Program-made: the position numbers and the translations under genes
Virus record (IMG/VR): IMGVR_UViG_3300035670_000048
Span: 64,001 to 122,612 of that record
Strand: one strand, 5' to 3'
Length of the DNA stretch: 58,612 nucleotides
DNA from: a virus
The notes under the pieces: model-generated
Database searches by the model: none
What the model saw: only the letters and a program-made list of their open reading frames with translations
Told to the model about the DNA's origin: nothing
In this document: piece by piece, positions 45,342 through 55,190 of the stretch
Numbering within the stretch: position 1 is the stretch's first letter
Layout of the letters: each line of letters opens with the position of its first letter

Positions 45342-48300
45342 TTATTTAGTTATAAATCTAGTAACAGCATCAACATCAATTACTTTTCTTCCATATATAA
45401 ATCTTGTACTATCTGCTGCTATACCTGAGTTATCATTAGCGATTTCGAATTTCCAATTAGGATCTTTATCTTCACTTCCAAGTATAAAATTACCTGGTTT
45501 TCCTTTTGCTGCTGGATAAAATGTAGCTAAATACATATCCGTTAAAGATAATGGTTTGTTTCCTCTATATCCTTGACTTTGGAAATATTCTTGAACAACA
45601 TCCATTTGTTGGATACGATTCATTCTTGCTAAATCTGCTATTCTATATTTTTTATTACCTATTGTTTTGATAACTTTTTGACCTCTATCAGGACAGAATT
45701 GAATCAATCCAACACATCCAATATTATTTATAATTCCTGGATTTAAAGTTCTATTTGATTCAATAAACATAATTTTTAATAAATCATTTTCATTAGCGCC
45801 AATTGATTTAGCTACTGATCGTACTTTTTCTCTAAATCCTGGGTTTGATTTTTCGGCGTTATCTGCTGCTTTTTGAATACTACCAAATGATGGACCTGGA
45901 TTTATATTAGTTGTTCTAGTATTGTTTATAGCATCGTATATTACGATTAATTTAAGTCTGTTTTGGTATTGATCTATTTTAAATAAATCTTCATTCTTAT
46001 CTATAATAAATGGATATCCTTGAACTGTAGTGTTCCAAACATTACTCGAAATTGAATGAGCTACATTTACTACTATATATCCTAAATCTCGTCCTTGTGG
46101 GTTTCCTTTATAGAATTTAGGAATAAATGTTTTATCCACATCAAATAAATTACCAATTACAATTCCAGCTAATCCATCTATAGTTAATGATATTTTAGAT
46201 GGTAAAAATGCTTTATTTGAATTTGGTGAGTTTTGAGTTACAGCAAAGAAGGTAATAATTTCTCGTAATGCATTTTTATTTGAATTTGCATTCTGTGCTT
46301 CAAATGTACCAGGTACATCTGGGGATGTTCCCCCAAATGTTTGGAAAAATTTAGCAATTACTGATATTGCCGATATAAATCCTTCAATTTGAACTCCTCG
46401 ATCTACTATTTTTCCATTTTGGGAATATATTGGTGAATCTTTTTTAGGAATCATTCTATCTAAAACACCAACATTATAAGACAGTAATGTACTATTATCC
46501 AAACCTAAAGTACCAGCACTTGATTGTGCTGAAACAGCCATCATCGATATCATATCATTTGATATCTCTGATTCTATTTTTATATCTTTAATAATTGAAT
46601 TATTACTGCCTATTTCAAATTTGAATAAATCTTCTTTATCTGAATTAATGTAGTTTAGGTCAACAATACGTCCCACACCATCTCTATCATCAATTATAAT
46701 TTCAAAGTTATTGATATTACCTAGTGATGTTTGAATTTCATGCATTACTGCTTTCAGGTAATTCAATACTAATAGGCTTTGCTTACCTGAAATATCTTGT
46801 TGTTGTAGAGATGAATCTTTAGCCATTTTATATAAGAACTTAGTGTTCAAATATATATTGCCTATATTTCCAAATATTTTGTTACCTTTTTCTACTATAA
46901 ATGTTTGGGTTAGTTTATTGAATACATTTTCTCTCCACCATTCGCCTGCTTTACTTGAAGCTAAATTTATATCTCTTTGGGTTTGATTTAATTTATTTTT
47001 ATCTTCCCATAATTTTTGTTCAGCATCAAATTTAGATTCAAGACTAGATAATGATGCTTTATTATATGCAAATACAGATTTAGTATATGATGCTATATCT
47101 GTACCAAAACTAGAATTAAATTCTGCTTTTTGAAGATAATTTGTCCATAATGTATCAAAATTTTTAGTATATGAACTTCCTAATTTTGAAAGTGTTGATG
47201 GAGCTCCATCCCAATTTTTAAAAGTATATGTATTTGATGATGATATTAATCCTGATCTTAAATAAATGTAATTTTCGTTAAACGATTTAGCAAATGCGGA
47301 CGGTGTTAATTTTGATTTAATACCTTCTTCATTTATTAAATTTATAATGCTAACCTCGGTTGATTCACCACTTAATAATGTTTTTTCTAATGTTCCACCT
47401 TTAGTTATTATTTCATTTATGACACGTTGTACAGTGCCAATCATTTGGTCATTTTTTACAAATCCAATATCTTGTCCTATATTATCACTTCCTACCCATT
47501 GAGTTCCAAAATCAACTTCTGATAATAGATTTACCCATTGGTTATTATTGATTAAACAAGCATCAGGATTAACTGATGTCATTAATGGATGAAATAAACA
47601 ATATAATGGATCTTCTCCTTTACCTAAGTACCCTCTATCATGTACTGATAATTTTGTTAGTGCATTATTTGGTTGGGATGGGTTAGTTAATACTAAATAC
47701 TTATTAATTAAATCTACAAAGCTACTTAATGTAATGTATATATCTCCGTACTCGTCTGAGCTTTTTATAGTTTTATAATCAGGATCATCTTGATTAGTAG
47801 AATTATATTTTACAGCAGCATAATGAAGTGGTTTGGTAATTGAAAAAAGTGAATCTCTAGTATTTAACACACCTAAATTAGTTGTTGTTCCATTAGTTTC
47901 ACTTCCTTGAGTTAATGAATTTATAGCATTTTCTTTTTCTAACTCAGTACATAATCTAAAGAATTCATATATTAATCCTGATAATACATTCTGAGAATAT
48001 TCTTCATTTATACGAGAATAAGTAATTAAATAATCGTATATTAATTTACCATTATATGCATTGTTAACAGAATCATGCAATAGACCAGTAAATTTAGGTA
48101 AATTACTTTCTATAGCTCTTACTAATGGAGCCGGTTCTGGAGTTGATTTTATAGCTAATTTTTCAAAATTAACTAATCCAACTGTATAGTTTACTTTTAA
48201 CGATTCTAAAATTTCACCAGTAGTTACTATTTCAGTTTTACAATCATATCCACCATCATTGCGAGCAGACCATCCGTAATTTATAATGTATCCAAATAAT

Positions 48301-48905
48301 GCATCATAATTACCACCTGAATTTGTAGAGCGTTTATATAAATCGTTTAAGTAATCAAATAATACAATATCTTTCTTTGTAAAGAAATCATCAGTTGGAC
48401 TTACTTGTTTTAAATTACCTTTAGCATCTAAATAATTGTTACGTCCAAATTCAAGTAATACTGTATAGCCAGGACGCATATATAATGCCTCTAATATATT
48501 TAGTTGCTCTACATCCCAGCATTGGAAGTTGATTGTAGCAATACGAGTTGAACCATATGCACCTTTATTATGTACTTCGATTGAAGTAATACCAGGCATT
48601 GGTCTTATACCTAAAACATGTTTAGCACCTGATGATGTTTTCAGTGAGTAAGCACCGTCTCCAGCATCATCAACTCCGTATCGTAATTTTCCATTATTTA
48701 AAGTACCACCAATTAGAACATTTGTTTTGGCTAATGTTCCTCCATCATTATTTACATCAACTGATGATTTTAGTGATACCCAGTTTGTATTTGAATTTAA
48801 AAATGTTAATTCTTGGGGAGTACGATTTGACTTACCTATCAAGTTTTGACGGGTCTCTAATGAATTTTGTACATCAGCGTTAAACGACTCTTTAAATATA
48901 GACAT
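45342..48905 (-). CDS. Large baseplate protein with C-terminal lytic-transglycosylase-like domain
   Basis: 1187 aa. N-terminal part (to ~170) with IEVHNKGAYGSTRIATINFQCWDVEQLNILEALYMRPGYTVLLEFG resembles T4-like baseplate proteins of marine phages. A long middle region is beta-rich and unassigned. The C-terminal ~150 residues resemble a goose-lysozyme/SLT fold: NDLLKIMFIESNRTLNPGIINNIGCVGLIQFCPD (catalytic Glu and GLIQF) and a later DMYLATFYPAA. It probably combines a structural role with peptidoglycan digestion during injection. Confidence 0.82.
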   Translation of the reverse strand: MSIFKESFNADVQNSLETRQNLIGKSNRTPQELTFLNSNTNWVSLKSSVDVNNDGGTLAKTNVLIGGTLNNGKLRYGVDDAGDGAYSLKTSSGAKHVLGIRPMPGITSIEVHNKGAYGSTRIATINFQCWDVEQLNILEALYMRPGYTVLLEFGRNNYLDAKGNLKQVSPTDDFFTKKDIVLFDYLNDLYKRSTNSGGNYDALFGYIINYGWSARNDGGYDCKTEIVTTGEILESLKVNYTVGLVNFEKLAIKSTPEPAPLVRAIESNLPKFTGLLHDSVNNAYNGKLIYDYLITYSRINEEYSQNVLSGLIYEFFRLCTELEKENAINSLTQGSETNGTTTNLGVLNTRDSLFSITKPLHYAAVKYNSTNQDDPDYKTIKSSDEYGDIYITLSSFVDLINKYLVLTNPSQPNNALTKLSVHDRGYLGKGEDPLYCLFHPLMTSVNPDACLINNNQWVNLLSEVDFGTQWVGSDNIGQDIGFVKNDQMIGTVQRVINEIITKGGTLEKTLLSGESTEVSIINLINEEGIKSKLTPSAFAKSFNENYIYLRSGLISSSNTYTFKNWDGAPSTLSKLGSSYTKNFDTLWTNYLQKAEFNSSFGTDIASYTKSVFAYNKASLSSLESKFDAEQKLWEDKNKLNQTQRDINLASSKAGEWWRENVFNKLTQTFIVEKGNKIFGNIGNIYLNTKFLYKMAKDSSLQQQDISGKQSLLVLNYLKAVMHEIQTSLGNINNFEIIIDDRDGVGRIVDLNYINSDKEDLFKFEIGSNNSIIKDIKIESEISNDMISMMAVSAQSSAGTLGLDNSTLLSYNVGVLDRMIPKKDSPIYSQNGKIVDRGVQIEGFISAISVIAKFFQTFGGTSPDVPGTFEAQNANSNKNALREIITFFAVTQNSPNSNKAFLPSKISLTIDGLAGIVIGNLFDVDKTFIPKFYKGNPQGRDLGYIVVNVAHSISSNVWNTTVQGYPFIIDKNEDLFKIDQYQNRLKLIVIYDAINNTRTTNINPGPSFGSIQKAADNAEKSNPGFREKVRSVAKSIGANENDLLKIMFIESNRTLNPGIINNIGCVGLIQFCPDRGQKVIKTIGNKKYRIADLARMNRIQQMDVVQEYFQSQGYRGNKPLSLTDMYLATFYPAAKGKPGNFILGSEDKDPNWKFEIANDNSGIAADSTRFIYGRKVIDVDAVTRFITK

Positions 48906-48911
48906 AACTTA

Positions 48912-49211
48912 TTATAGGTTATTTAATTCATCAAACAACTGCATAACTGCGTTTTTGTTTATCGGAACACGTAATTGAGTACCTGGAGTAGGAAACATAG
49001 ATCCTTTAGTTATGTTATTATTTGCAACAGAAATAATCCACCACAATTCAGCATCACCATAATAGCTATATGCTATTGAATCTAAACGATCACCTGCAGT
49101 AGTAATAATGTATTCATCAGTTACTGAGTAAGGAATATTTGGGTATATTTTTCCCTTATAATATGGTTTATTATTTGAGGTTTTATATGTTATATTCTTA
49201 TCGTATCTCAT
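48912..49211 (-). CDS. LysM-containing baseplate protein (gp53-like)
   Basis: 99 aa. VTDEYIITTAGDRLDSIAYSYYGDAELWWIISVANN and the end PGTQLRVP are the LysM-type pattern (DRLDxIA.xYYGD..LWW.I...N) of T4 gp53 or tail protein X. It may bind baseplate proteins or peptidoglycan. It overlaps the next gene by one base and sits between two big baseplate genes. Confidence 0.85.
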   Translation of the reverse strand: MRYDKNITYKTSNNKPYYKGKIYPNIPYSVTDEYIITTAGDRLDSIAYSYYGDAELWWIISVANNNITKGSMFPTPGTQLRVPINKNAVMQLFDELNNL

Positions 49212-51358
49212 TAGAACGTAGGTGTAATTAATGCTTTAGTTTGATCTTGTAGTATTTGCGCTTCAACAGCTTGTGATGCTTCTTGTTTACCTTGTAATTT
49301 AAGCTGTAGTTGGTTTGTAAGACCTGTAGTATTGCTATTTGATATTGATTCATTTTCTGTTGGTGCATCTGCAGCTATTACTTTATCGTATGCTTGAGCT
49401 GGCTTGTTATTTCCTTGATCTATTAATGTAAAATTATTTACTCTACTTACATTAGTAAAATAATTAGGGATATTTTCATTAAATGCATCAGTAGCAGCAC
49501 CTGTTCCTATTAATGCTTGTTCTGATGATATAAAGAAGTTAGCTCCGTTTGCTATTGTTTTATTAAAGAATCCACCTTCGCGTTGGTACGTTGGTAATTC
49601 ATTATGAATAACTGTAAAGTTAACTGAGACATTTATATTATGTGCTAGTTTTTCATCAATATCCCAACTTGATTCATTAGGTATATCATATGATAGGCTA
49701 TTTATAATACCAGTTTCTCCTTTTAAGTAATTACCAAAGTATAGTCTAGTTAAAATACCACCTAATTTATTTTTATCATTATACTTACCTGCTAATGATG
49801 ATTCTAAAGCACCTAATGCACGATGGCGTTCACGTAGTTCTACTATATTAAAGCATGGTATTTGGAATCCAAACGATACTTGACGTTTGAATTTAGTATA
49901 CACATATAAATTTTCAGAACGTCCAATGTATGACACATCATTCCAAGTAGCATCTGAATTAACTCTAAAATTATTAATATATGCTGGAAATATTATACGA
50001 TGTAAGTTTTTAGCTGTAAATGGATCTACTAATTGGAATAGAATAGACATATTTTCACCGTCATTTCTATCGAATTGATCACTATTTGCTAATTTACCAT
50101 TGTTTTTTAAGTATTTAAATGGAGTAGATGGGTTTCTTTCAAATCCTAAACTTTCAACATCTTTATACTTTACAAATGCAGGCAAATAACTATATTGTGT
50201 TTTTGCTCCATTAACTCTAACTTCTGCTCCTCCATATATTGGATGAGGTTTTGTTTTTTGTTTAAATAGTTTTGTAAAATCAGTAGCAACTTCAGATACT
50301 GGTTTTTGTGGAGTGGGAGGAAATAATACATTTTGATTACCGTATAATACAGTAGCAGGAGCATAAAATTCAGCTGATTTGAAAAGTAACCCACCCGTTC
50401 TTCCAACAATTGACTGATATCGTTTGCGGGAATCATCTTTAGCATTTATTGTTTCATCTTTATTAGTGAAATCAAATCGTCTAATATTAGTTACTCCTAA
50501 TCCGTTTACTGATCCTGGACCGCCAACGTATTGATCAATCATTGGGTCCAAAAATGGTACTGTAATTCTTGAAATTTGATTAATTTTATTATTAATCTTA
50601 TTTAATGTTGGATTACCACCAAATATATTAGCTACTGAAGTAGCAGTGTTGAATAATGATGTAACACCACCTAATAATGTTTTTAATTTAGATTTAAATT
50701 TACTTACAGTATTACTTCTAAATGTACTTAATGAAACTGTTCCTGATTCTTCTAATCCTAAACTAAATTTATTACGTAATCCTACTAAACGATTATTTGA
50801 AGAATCAATCCCTGAATTATTGGATTTAGCTATATTAATGTATTTTAAGTTATCATTAATATAAGGTGTTAATCCGAAACGATCTAAATGTTCACCTTGT
50901 AAAGCACCTACCTGAGTGATAGTATTATCTGGATTATATGGGAGTAGTTCAGTTGTTTTAAAGCGTTGATTTGCTGTTTTATTAAATGTACTAGTGGCTG
51001 TATTCACAGCATCAATACTTTTATTTAATATTTTAGCAATTTCAGTACCGAATCCACCATTTTCACCAAATCTATTTAATGTAGGTCCAGTTGATAATTC
51101 TAATCGTGTATTTGATAATTGAAGTCCTCTTTGTATTGATACAAAGTTTAAACCACGTGGGGTGGATTTTAATAAAGCATCAATACGTGCTTTGCTTTCA
51201 GCAGCTTTATCCTTGAATGTAGGTATTGTACCTACAGTGTTATCATCTCGGATAGGCTTTATAACGATCGGTTCAGGACCGGTTCCTCCTCCAGGCTTAT
51301 CATACCCATACTTTAATGACTTTAGTTGGGTGTCCTTCAATTTGTCAAATAATGACAT
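49211..51358 (-). CDS. Large baseplate/tail structural protein
   Basis: 715 aa, no clear family by eye. N-terminal ~130 residues are Gly/Asn rich and poorly ordered. The middle contains GGPGSVNGLGVTNIRRFDFTN and VLYGNQNVLFPPTPQK, and the C-terminal third has repeated beta strands (FKRQVSFGFQIPCFNIVELRERHRALG, LTRLYFGNYLKGETGIINSLSYDIPNE). This last block resembles phage tail proteins that bind the tube end or hub. It follows the 75-aa gene by 2 bases. Confidence 0.72.
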   Translation of the reverse strand: MSLFDKLKDTQLKSLKYGYDKPGGGTGPEPIVIKPIRDDNTVGTIPTFKDKAAESKARIDALLKSTPRGLNFVSIQRGLQLSNTRLELSTGPTLNRFGENGGFGTEIAKILNKSIDAVNTATSTFNKTANQRFKTTELLPYNPDNTITQVGALQGEHLDRFGLTPYINDNLKYINIAKSNNSGIDSSNNRLVGLRNKFSLGLEESGTVSLSTFRSNTVSKFKSKLKTLLGGVTSLFNTATSVANIFGGNPTLNKINNKINQISRITVPFLDPMIDQYVGGPGSVNGLGVTNIRRFDFTNKDETINAKDDSRKRYQSIVGRTGGLLFKSAEFYAPATVLYGNQNVLFPPTPQKPVSEVATDFTKLFKQKTKPHPIYGGAEVRVNGAKTQYSYLPAFVKYKDVESLGFERNPSTPFKYLKNNGKLANSDQFDRNDGENMSILFQLVDPFTAKNLHRIIFPAYINNFRVNSDATWNDVSYIGRSENLYVYTKFKRQVSFGFQIPCFNIVELRERHRALGALESSLAGKYNDKNKLGGILTRLYFGNYLKGETGIINSLSYDIPNESSWDIDEKLAHNINVSVNFTVIHNELPTYQREGGFFNKTIANGANFFISSEQALIGTGAATDAFNENIPNYFTNVSRVNNFTLIDQGNNKPAQAYDKVIAADAPTENESISNSNTTGLTNQLQLKLQGKQEASQAVEAQILQDQTKALITPTF

Positions 51359-51360
51359 AA

Positions 51361-51588
51361 TTATTTAGGTAATTTATCGTTGTATTTTTGTCCTTTACCG
51401 CTCTTGAATTTATTATTATTCAATGCGTCTGTTTCATCTAAAATAGATGCCTTGCGAGAAATTGCTGGTTTACCTATTGTTGATGATTGGTTGTGTAAAG
51501 TTGATGTTGCTGATTCGCCTGAGAAATTAGTAGGTTTTTTACCACCTAATCCTAATGTCATTTTTGCGATGCTATCTAATAATCCCAT
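51361..51588 (-). CDS. Small structural-region protein
   Basis: 75 aa, basic, Ser/Lys/Asn-rich and probably disordered (NFSGESATSTLHNQSSTIGKPAISRKASIL). Preceded by a motif B copy (51601-51612) about 14 bases upstream. Likely a tail accessory protein. Not recognised. Confidence 0.6.
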   Translation of the reverse strand: MGLLDSIAKMTLGLGGKKPTNFSGESATSTLHNQSSTIGKPAISRKASILDETDALNNNKFKSGKGQKYNDKLPK

Positions 51589-51600
51589 AGTTGTGTTTTG

Positions 51601-51612
51601 TTATAAATATTA
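51601..51612 (-). promoter_or_regulatory. Promoter-like motif B
   Basis: TTAATATTTATA on the minus strand (exact TATAAATA on the plus strand) upstream of the 75-aa gene, between it and the tape-measure gene. Confidence 0.4.
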
Positions 51613-51615
51613 AAA

Positions 51616-53547
51616 TTACATACTTATTCTTTGGTCTCTGATTATTTTCCCACCAATTGGAGATGCAAATTCAGAAGGACGAGCATATGTAACCATTTGT
51701 ACCTTACCCATTGCTGAAGCTAATTTGTCGTAATCGATTGATCCGCCTAAATTTATTGAGTCTTTAGGGCCAGAATATACATCATTACCTCTAAATAAGT
51801 TAGTGCCTGCAATTACTGTATCGTTATTATTTAATGCGTATGCGCCTTGTGGGGTGACTAATGTGCGATCACCATATCCAGACATTAAATCGTCTGATTT
51901 TATTAATGTTCCTACTAATCCAACAGCAGCTGCTGCGGCAGCAATACCACCTAAAGCAACTAATGGATTTGAGAATGCTGAAAATATAGCAGCGGCTTTT
52001 GCTAATTGAGCAAATTGATTAATTATCCCAACAATTTGCATTCCTGCTATTAATCCAATTCCAGTATAAACAGCAACTGAACTTTCTGCTAATTTTGCCA
52101 TCATATCAACAAATGTACCTAATGGACCTGCCATTATATTACCTAATAAATCAGACATTTTTTCAATAGCAGCATTGAATTTTTCTTGTGCATTTAATGT
52201 TTGTGCACGTTCGTATGCTTCTTTACCGTACAAGGCAACAATTTCTGATTGTGATTTATTTTGTACTGCTACTTTTAATAATTGATCAGCTAATATATCT
52301 CGAGATAGACCTAAAGCTTTAGCAAATCCATCTTGCTGGATTCGATTCATTCTTTGGAATCCGTTGAAATCCATTTGCTGATTAGCTAATTCTTTAGCTA
52401 CTCCAGTTAAATCATTATTTAAAGCTAATTCACGTGCTTTTTCTAGATTTATTTGTCTTCCAGTTAGTAAAGAAGCATTTAATTGATTTTCAATCGATGT
52501 TTGAAAATCTAATAATGATGCTGATTGTTGGTCTACTTGAGCTAAACTAGTACCTAATGCTTTCATTTGGGCTACTCCCTGAACTAAAGCATCTGTACTT
52601 CCTTTAAAGTTAGACAACATTATAGCCGAAGACGATCCAGCCTCAGTTAATACATCTTTTATATTTAACTGAATACCATATTGTGATGATACAGACGATA
52701 CTATACCAGCAGCTGATTCAGCTGTTGATTTTAATGTTTTACCTGATAATATACTTGCTCTAGCAAATCCAGCTGCTGATTCTTCTGATAATCCAACGCG
52801 TTTAGTTAAATTAACGAACTCGGTGTTTAAATCAGCACCGAAATTTTTACCAAATCCTAATTGCTTACTTAAAGCAGTATTTGCTTCAATTAATTTATTA
52901 GTAGTAATGAATGTATCGTTACTAGCGTTAGCAGTAGCAACAAATTCTTGACGTAATGTTTTAGCTTGGTCTGCTGATAGTAATAATGATTTTTGGAAAT
53001 TAGCTGTTTGTTCGCTAATTTTTAGCATCTGTAATCCAAAAAAGGAAATAGATAATTTATCATTTAATCCTTTTATTTTGGAAAATGCATCTTTTATCTT
53101 TTCAAAACTATCAGTTTGATTTTTTGATACTTCTAATAATTCATTTGCTGATGCAACTAATAATTTAGCATTGTCTAATTGATCGGCTTTTAAACGAAGA
53201 ATTTTATCAATTTCAATCTTTTCAGCTTTAGTAGATTTCAATCTCCTTTGAGTAAAAACACTAATTTCAGTTGTTATTTTCTGAATTTCCTTTTGTGTTT
53301 TTTGAGTAGCGCTTTCTAATTGATTTAATTCTTTTTTAGATTTTAATGTTTTTTCATTAGTTTTTAATAATTCATTCGCTAATGAATTTGAGGCTGAAGT
53401 AGATGAAACAAATGATTTTAATTCCTCTGCAATGCTAGATGATTTTTTTTTCATTTCTTCTAACTTTGTATTTATAGATGTAAATGCATTATTAGCAAAT
53501 CCTGCACTTTCATTTATCTCATTAAAATTGATATTGTTATCAGCCAT
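51616..53547 (-). CDS. Tape-measure protein
   Basis: 643 aa. Long helical N-terminal half with heptads (LEEMKKKSSSIAEELKSF, LNQLESATQKTQKEIQKITTE), then a central helical region and two hydrophobic segments near the C-terminus (AVYTGIGLIAGMQIVGIINQF; NPLVALGGIAAAAAAVGLVGTLI), and a final beta part with GYGDRTLVTPQGAYALNNNDTVIAG. Placement after the hub genes and the size support it being the tail-length ruler, shorter than siphophage tape measures. Confidence 0.85.
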   Translation of the reverse strand: MADNNINFNEINESAGFANNAFTSINTKLEEMKKKSSSIAEELKSFVSSTSASNSLANELLKTNEKTLKSKKELNQLESATQKTQKEIQKITTEISVFTQRRLKSTKAEKIEIDKILRLKADQLDNAKLLVASANELLEVSKNQTDSFEKIKDAFSKIKGLNDKLSISFFGLQMLKISEQTANFQKSLLLSADQAKTLRQEFVATANASNDTFITTNKLIEANTALSKQLGFGKNFGADLNTEFVNLTKRVGLSEESAAGFARASILSGKTLKSTAESAAGIVSSVSSQYGIQLNIKDVLTEAGSSSAIMLSNFKGSTDALVQGVAQMKALGTSLAQVDQQSASLLDFQTSIENQLNASLLTGRQINLEKARELALNNDLTGVAKELANQQMDFNGFQRMNRIQQDGFAKALGLSRDILADQLLKVAVQNKSQSEIVALYGKEAYERAQTLNAQEKFNAAIEKMSDLLGNIMAGPLGTFVDMMAKLAESSVAVYTGIGLIAGMQIVGIINQFAQLAKAAAIFSAFSNPLVALGGIAAAAAAVGLVGTLIKSDDLMSGYGDRTLVTPQGAYALNNNDTVIAGTNLFRGNDVYSGPKDSINLGGSIDYDKLASAMGKVQMVTYARPSEFASPIGGKIIRDQRISM

Positions 53548-53579
53548 AAATTAATTATATAATATAAATATCAAAAGCA

Positions 53580-53831
53580 TCACTTTTGTGGTGATGCTTT
53601 GAATGAATAATCGGGTTTAATATTTGGTCGTGCTATTTCGTTTTTTGAAGAAGAATCTAATGAGCTTTTTTGTTGTCTCTTTTCAATTTCTTCTTGTTGT
53701 TTTTCATTAAATTCTTTAATTTTTTCAAACGTAAATTTACGAAGCCACAACGGCATATTATAAACTGTATGCCAATCATATCCTCCATTCCCATGATATA
53801 CTATTTCATGGATTTGAGAGAATATAATCAT
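53580..53831 (-). CDS. Baseplate hub-associated small protein (gp51-like position)
   Basis: 83 aa. IVYHGNGGYDWHTVYNMPLWLRKFTFEKIKEFNEKQQEE has the pattern of short proteins that lie between the gp26-like hub protein and the tape measure in T4-like phages of marine bacteria. It starts 2 bases after the stop of the hub gene. The second half is Gln/Lys/Ser rich. Probable hub assembly factor (inference from place). Confidence 0.7.
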   Translation of the reverse strand: MIIFSQIHEIVYHGNGGYDWHTVYNMPLWLRKFTFEKIKEFNEKQQEEIEKRQQKSSLDSSSKNEIARPNIKPDYSFKASPQK

Positions 53832-53832
53832 T

Positions 53833-54597
53833 CTATAGGCTGGAGTCAGGCCAAAAAAAGTTTAGCCCAATAGGCAATGCTACACCCTCCTGTGTGTATC
53901 CATCTTTATCAATCGTTATTGACATATCCACTCCGGGTGATACTTGCGAATAATACTGGCGTAAAGCACGCGCATCTTGTGCGGTAAGGTAGTTATCAAC
54001 GAAATCGCGGATGTCTTTCTTTTCGCGGTTTCCCCCAACAGATGTTATTAGGTGTTTCAAACGAGTAGTTGTATCGAATGATTTATCTGGATAGATTTTT
54101 GATAATCCTTTTAATTCCTGATCAATCGCTTTTTCATCACCGTGTGTGAGGATTTTGAATGTAATATCGTTTTTTGATTGTGGTAATGAAAACGAAAATT
54201 CATTTACTCCTGGAGTGATTAATGATTGATCGATTTGTTTTTCTTTTAATTCTGTCAAATCTACTATGTAATCTTCTTCAGATTTAGTATTTTCGTTAGT
54301 GAATTTAATTGGATAATCTTTACCGTATCCTAAAATACGAGCAGCAATCATAATTGCATCTTTATCGCCTGATAATAATTCATTATAATTGATTGGTGTA
54401 ACGATTAGTTCCTGAAGTAATTTATCGATTACTGTTCCGTTTTTAATGAAGTTAACATTGGTTAGGATATCTTCATGTTTTGCGGACATATACGACATTT
54501 CTAATTCACCCTTAGATAATGGATTTTCTTTAGGATATAATAAGCCTTTTGAGGGTAGAGTTACCGTTTCGGTAGGTAATTTGAATTTTGATTCCAT
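53833..54597 (-). CDS. Baseplate hub protein, T4 gp26-like (T4 base-plate family, PF12322)
   Basis: 254 aa. The start VTLPSKGLLYPKENPLSKGELEMSYMSAKHEDILTN is the clear family signature, followed by LLQELIVTPIN, a ILTHGDEKAIDQEL segment and a C-terminal RQYYSQVSPGVDMSITIDKDG. Similar proteins are hub or tail-assembly proteins next to the tape-measure gene. Motif B is directly upstream (54615-54630). Confidence 0.88.
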   Translation of the reverse strand: MESKFKLPTETVTLPSKGLLYPKENPLSKGELEMSYMSAKHEDILTNVNFIKNGTVIDKLLQELIVTPINYNELLSGDKDAIMIAARILGYGKDYPIKFTNENTKSEEDYIVDLTELKEKQIDQSLITPGVNEFSFSLPQSKNDITFKILTHGDEKAIDQELKGLSKIYPDKSFDTTTRLKHLITSVGGNREKKDIRDFVDNYLTAQDARALRQYYSQVSPGVDMSITIDKDGYTQEGVALPIGLNFFWPDSSL

Positions 54598-54614
54598 ATA
54601 ACAATTTTATTGTG

Positions 54615-54630
54615 CGTATATAAATATATA
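54615..54630 (-). promoter_or_regulatory. Promoter-like motif B before the hub gene
   Basis: TATATATTTATATACG on the minus strand, 20-35 bases upstream of the gp26-like gene. Confidence 0.4.
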
Positions 54631-54635
54631 ACTGA

Positions 54636-55166
54636 TTAGTTTTTTGTAATAATTATAGATTGTGGTTTATTGTATGTTATTTGTAATTTATCTAATAGAG
54701 TAAATTTATCTACCATTCGTACACTGAATTGGTATCGTTTTATTTCTAGTGGTTTTATTATTAATGTATTAGTTAATGTTTGGTCTAAAAAGTATGGTAT
54801 AACTTCATCACGGTATATTTTAGCCATTGTATTGCTGCGTTTATCCCAATCTTTTACTGTCGATGATTCAGGAACAGCGGGATCGTATTGTGGTTTTCCA
54901 TCAGAATTAAAATATCCTGTTTTTAATTCATAATATGGATTTTTAGTTGGTTGGTATGTTATTCTAACAAAATAATTATTATTTGATGAATCTACATACT
55001 GCCATAATCCTTTGATACTTTGTTCATATGAATAGGCATTGTCTGGATCTAGTAATTCACCTAATATAGTATATGATTCAAATAGATTTTGATCACCAAA
55101 ATGAGACAATGACTTATAGTCAGAATCATGTTCGATTTGATTTAGAATATCTATTAATTTTATCAT
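54636..55166 (-). CDS. Tail-region protein of a T4-like phage family
   Basis: 176 aa. Starts MIKLIDILNQI, the amphipathic decamer shared in changed form by the 2H phosphoesterase at 11.9 kb. The later part has RSNTMAKIYRDEVIPYFLDQT, LIIKPLEIKRYQFSVRMV, a pattern I recall from neighbours of tail tube genes in marine T4-like phages. Sits between the tube and hub genes; function unknown. Confidence 0.7.
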   Translation of the reverse strand: MIKLIDILNQIEHDSDYKSLSHFGDQNLFESYTILGELLDPDNAYSYEQSIKGLWQYVDSSNNNYFVRITYQPTKNPYYELKTGYFNSDGKPQYDPAVPESSTVKDWDKRSNTMAKIYRDEVIPYFLDQTLTNTLIIKPLEIKRYQFSVRMVDKFTLLDKLQITYNKPQSIIITKN

Positions 55167-55170
55167 ATTA

Positions 55171-55190
55171 TTAATGTAAATAAGAAATCC
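55171..55190 (-). promoter_or_regulatory. Promoter-like motif A downstream of the tube gene
   Basis: GGATTTCTTATTTACATTAA on the minus strand, 5 bases upstream of the 176-aa gene and directly continuing the hairpin at 55187-55219. Confidence 0.45.
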
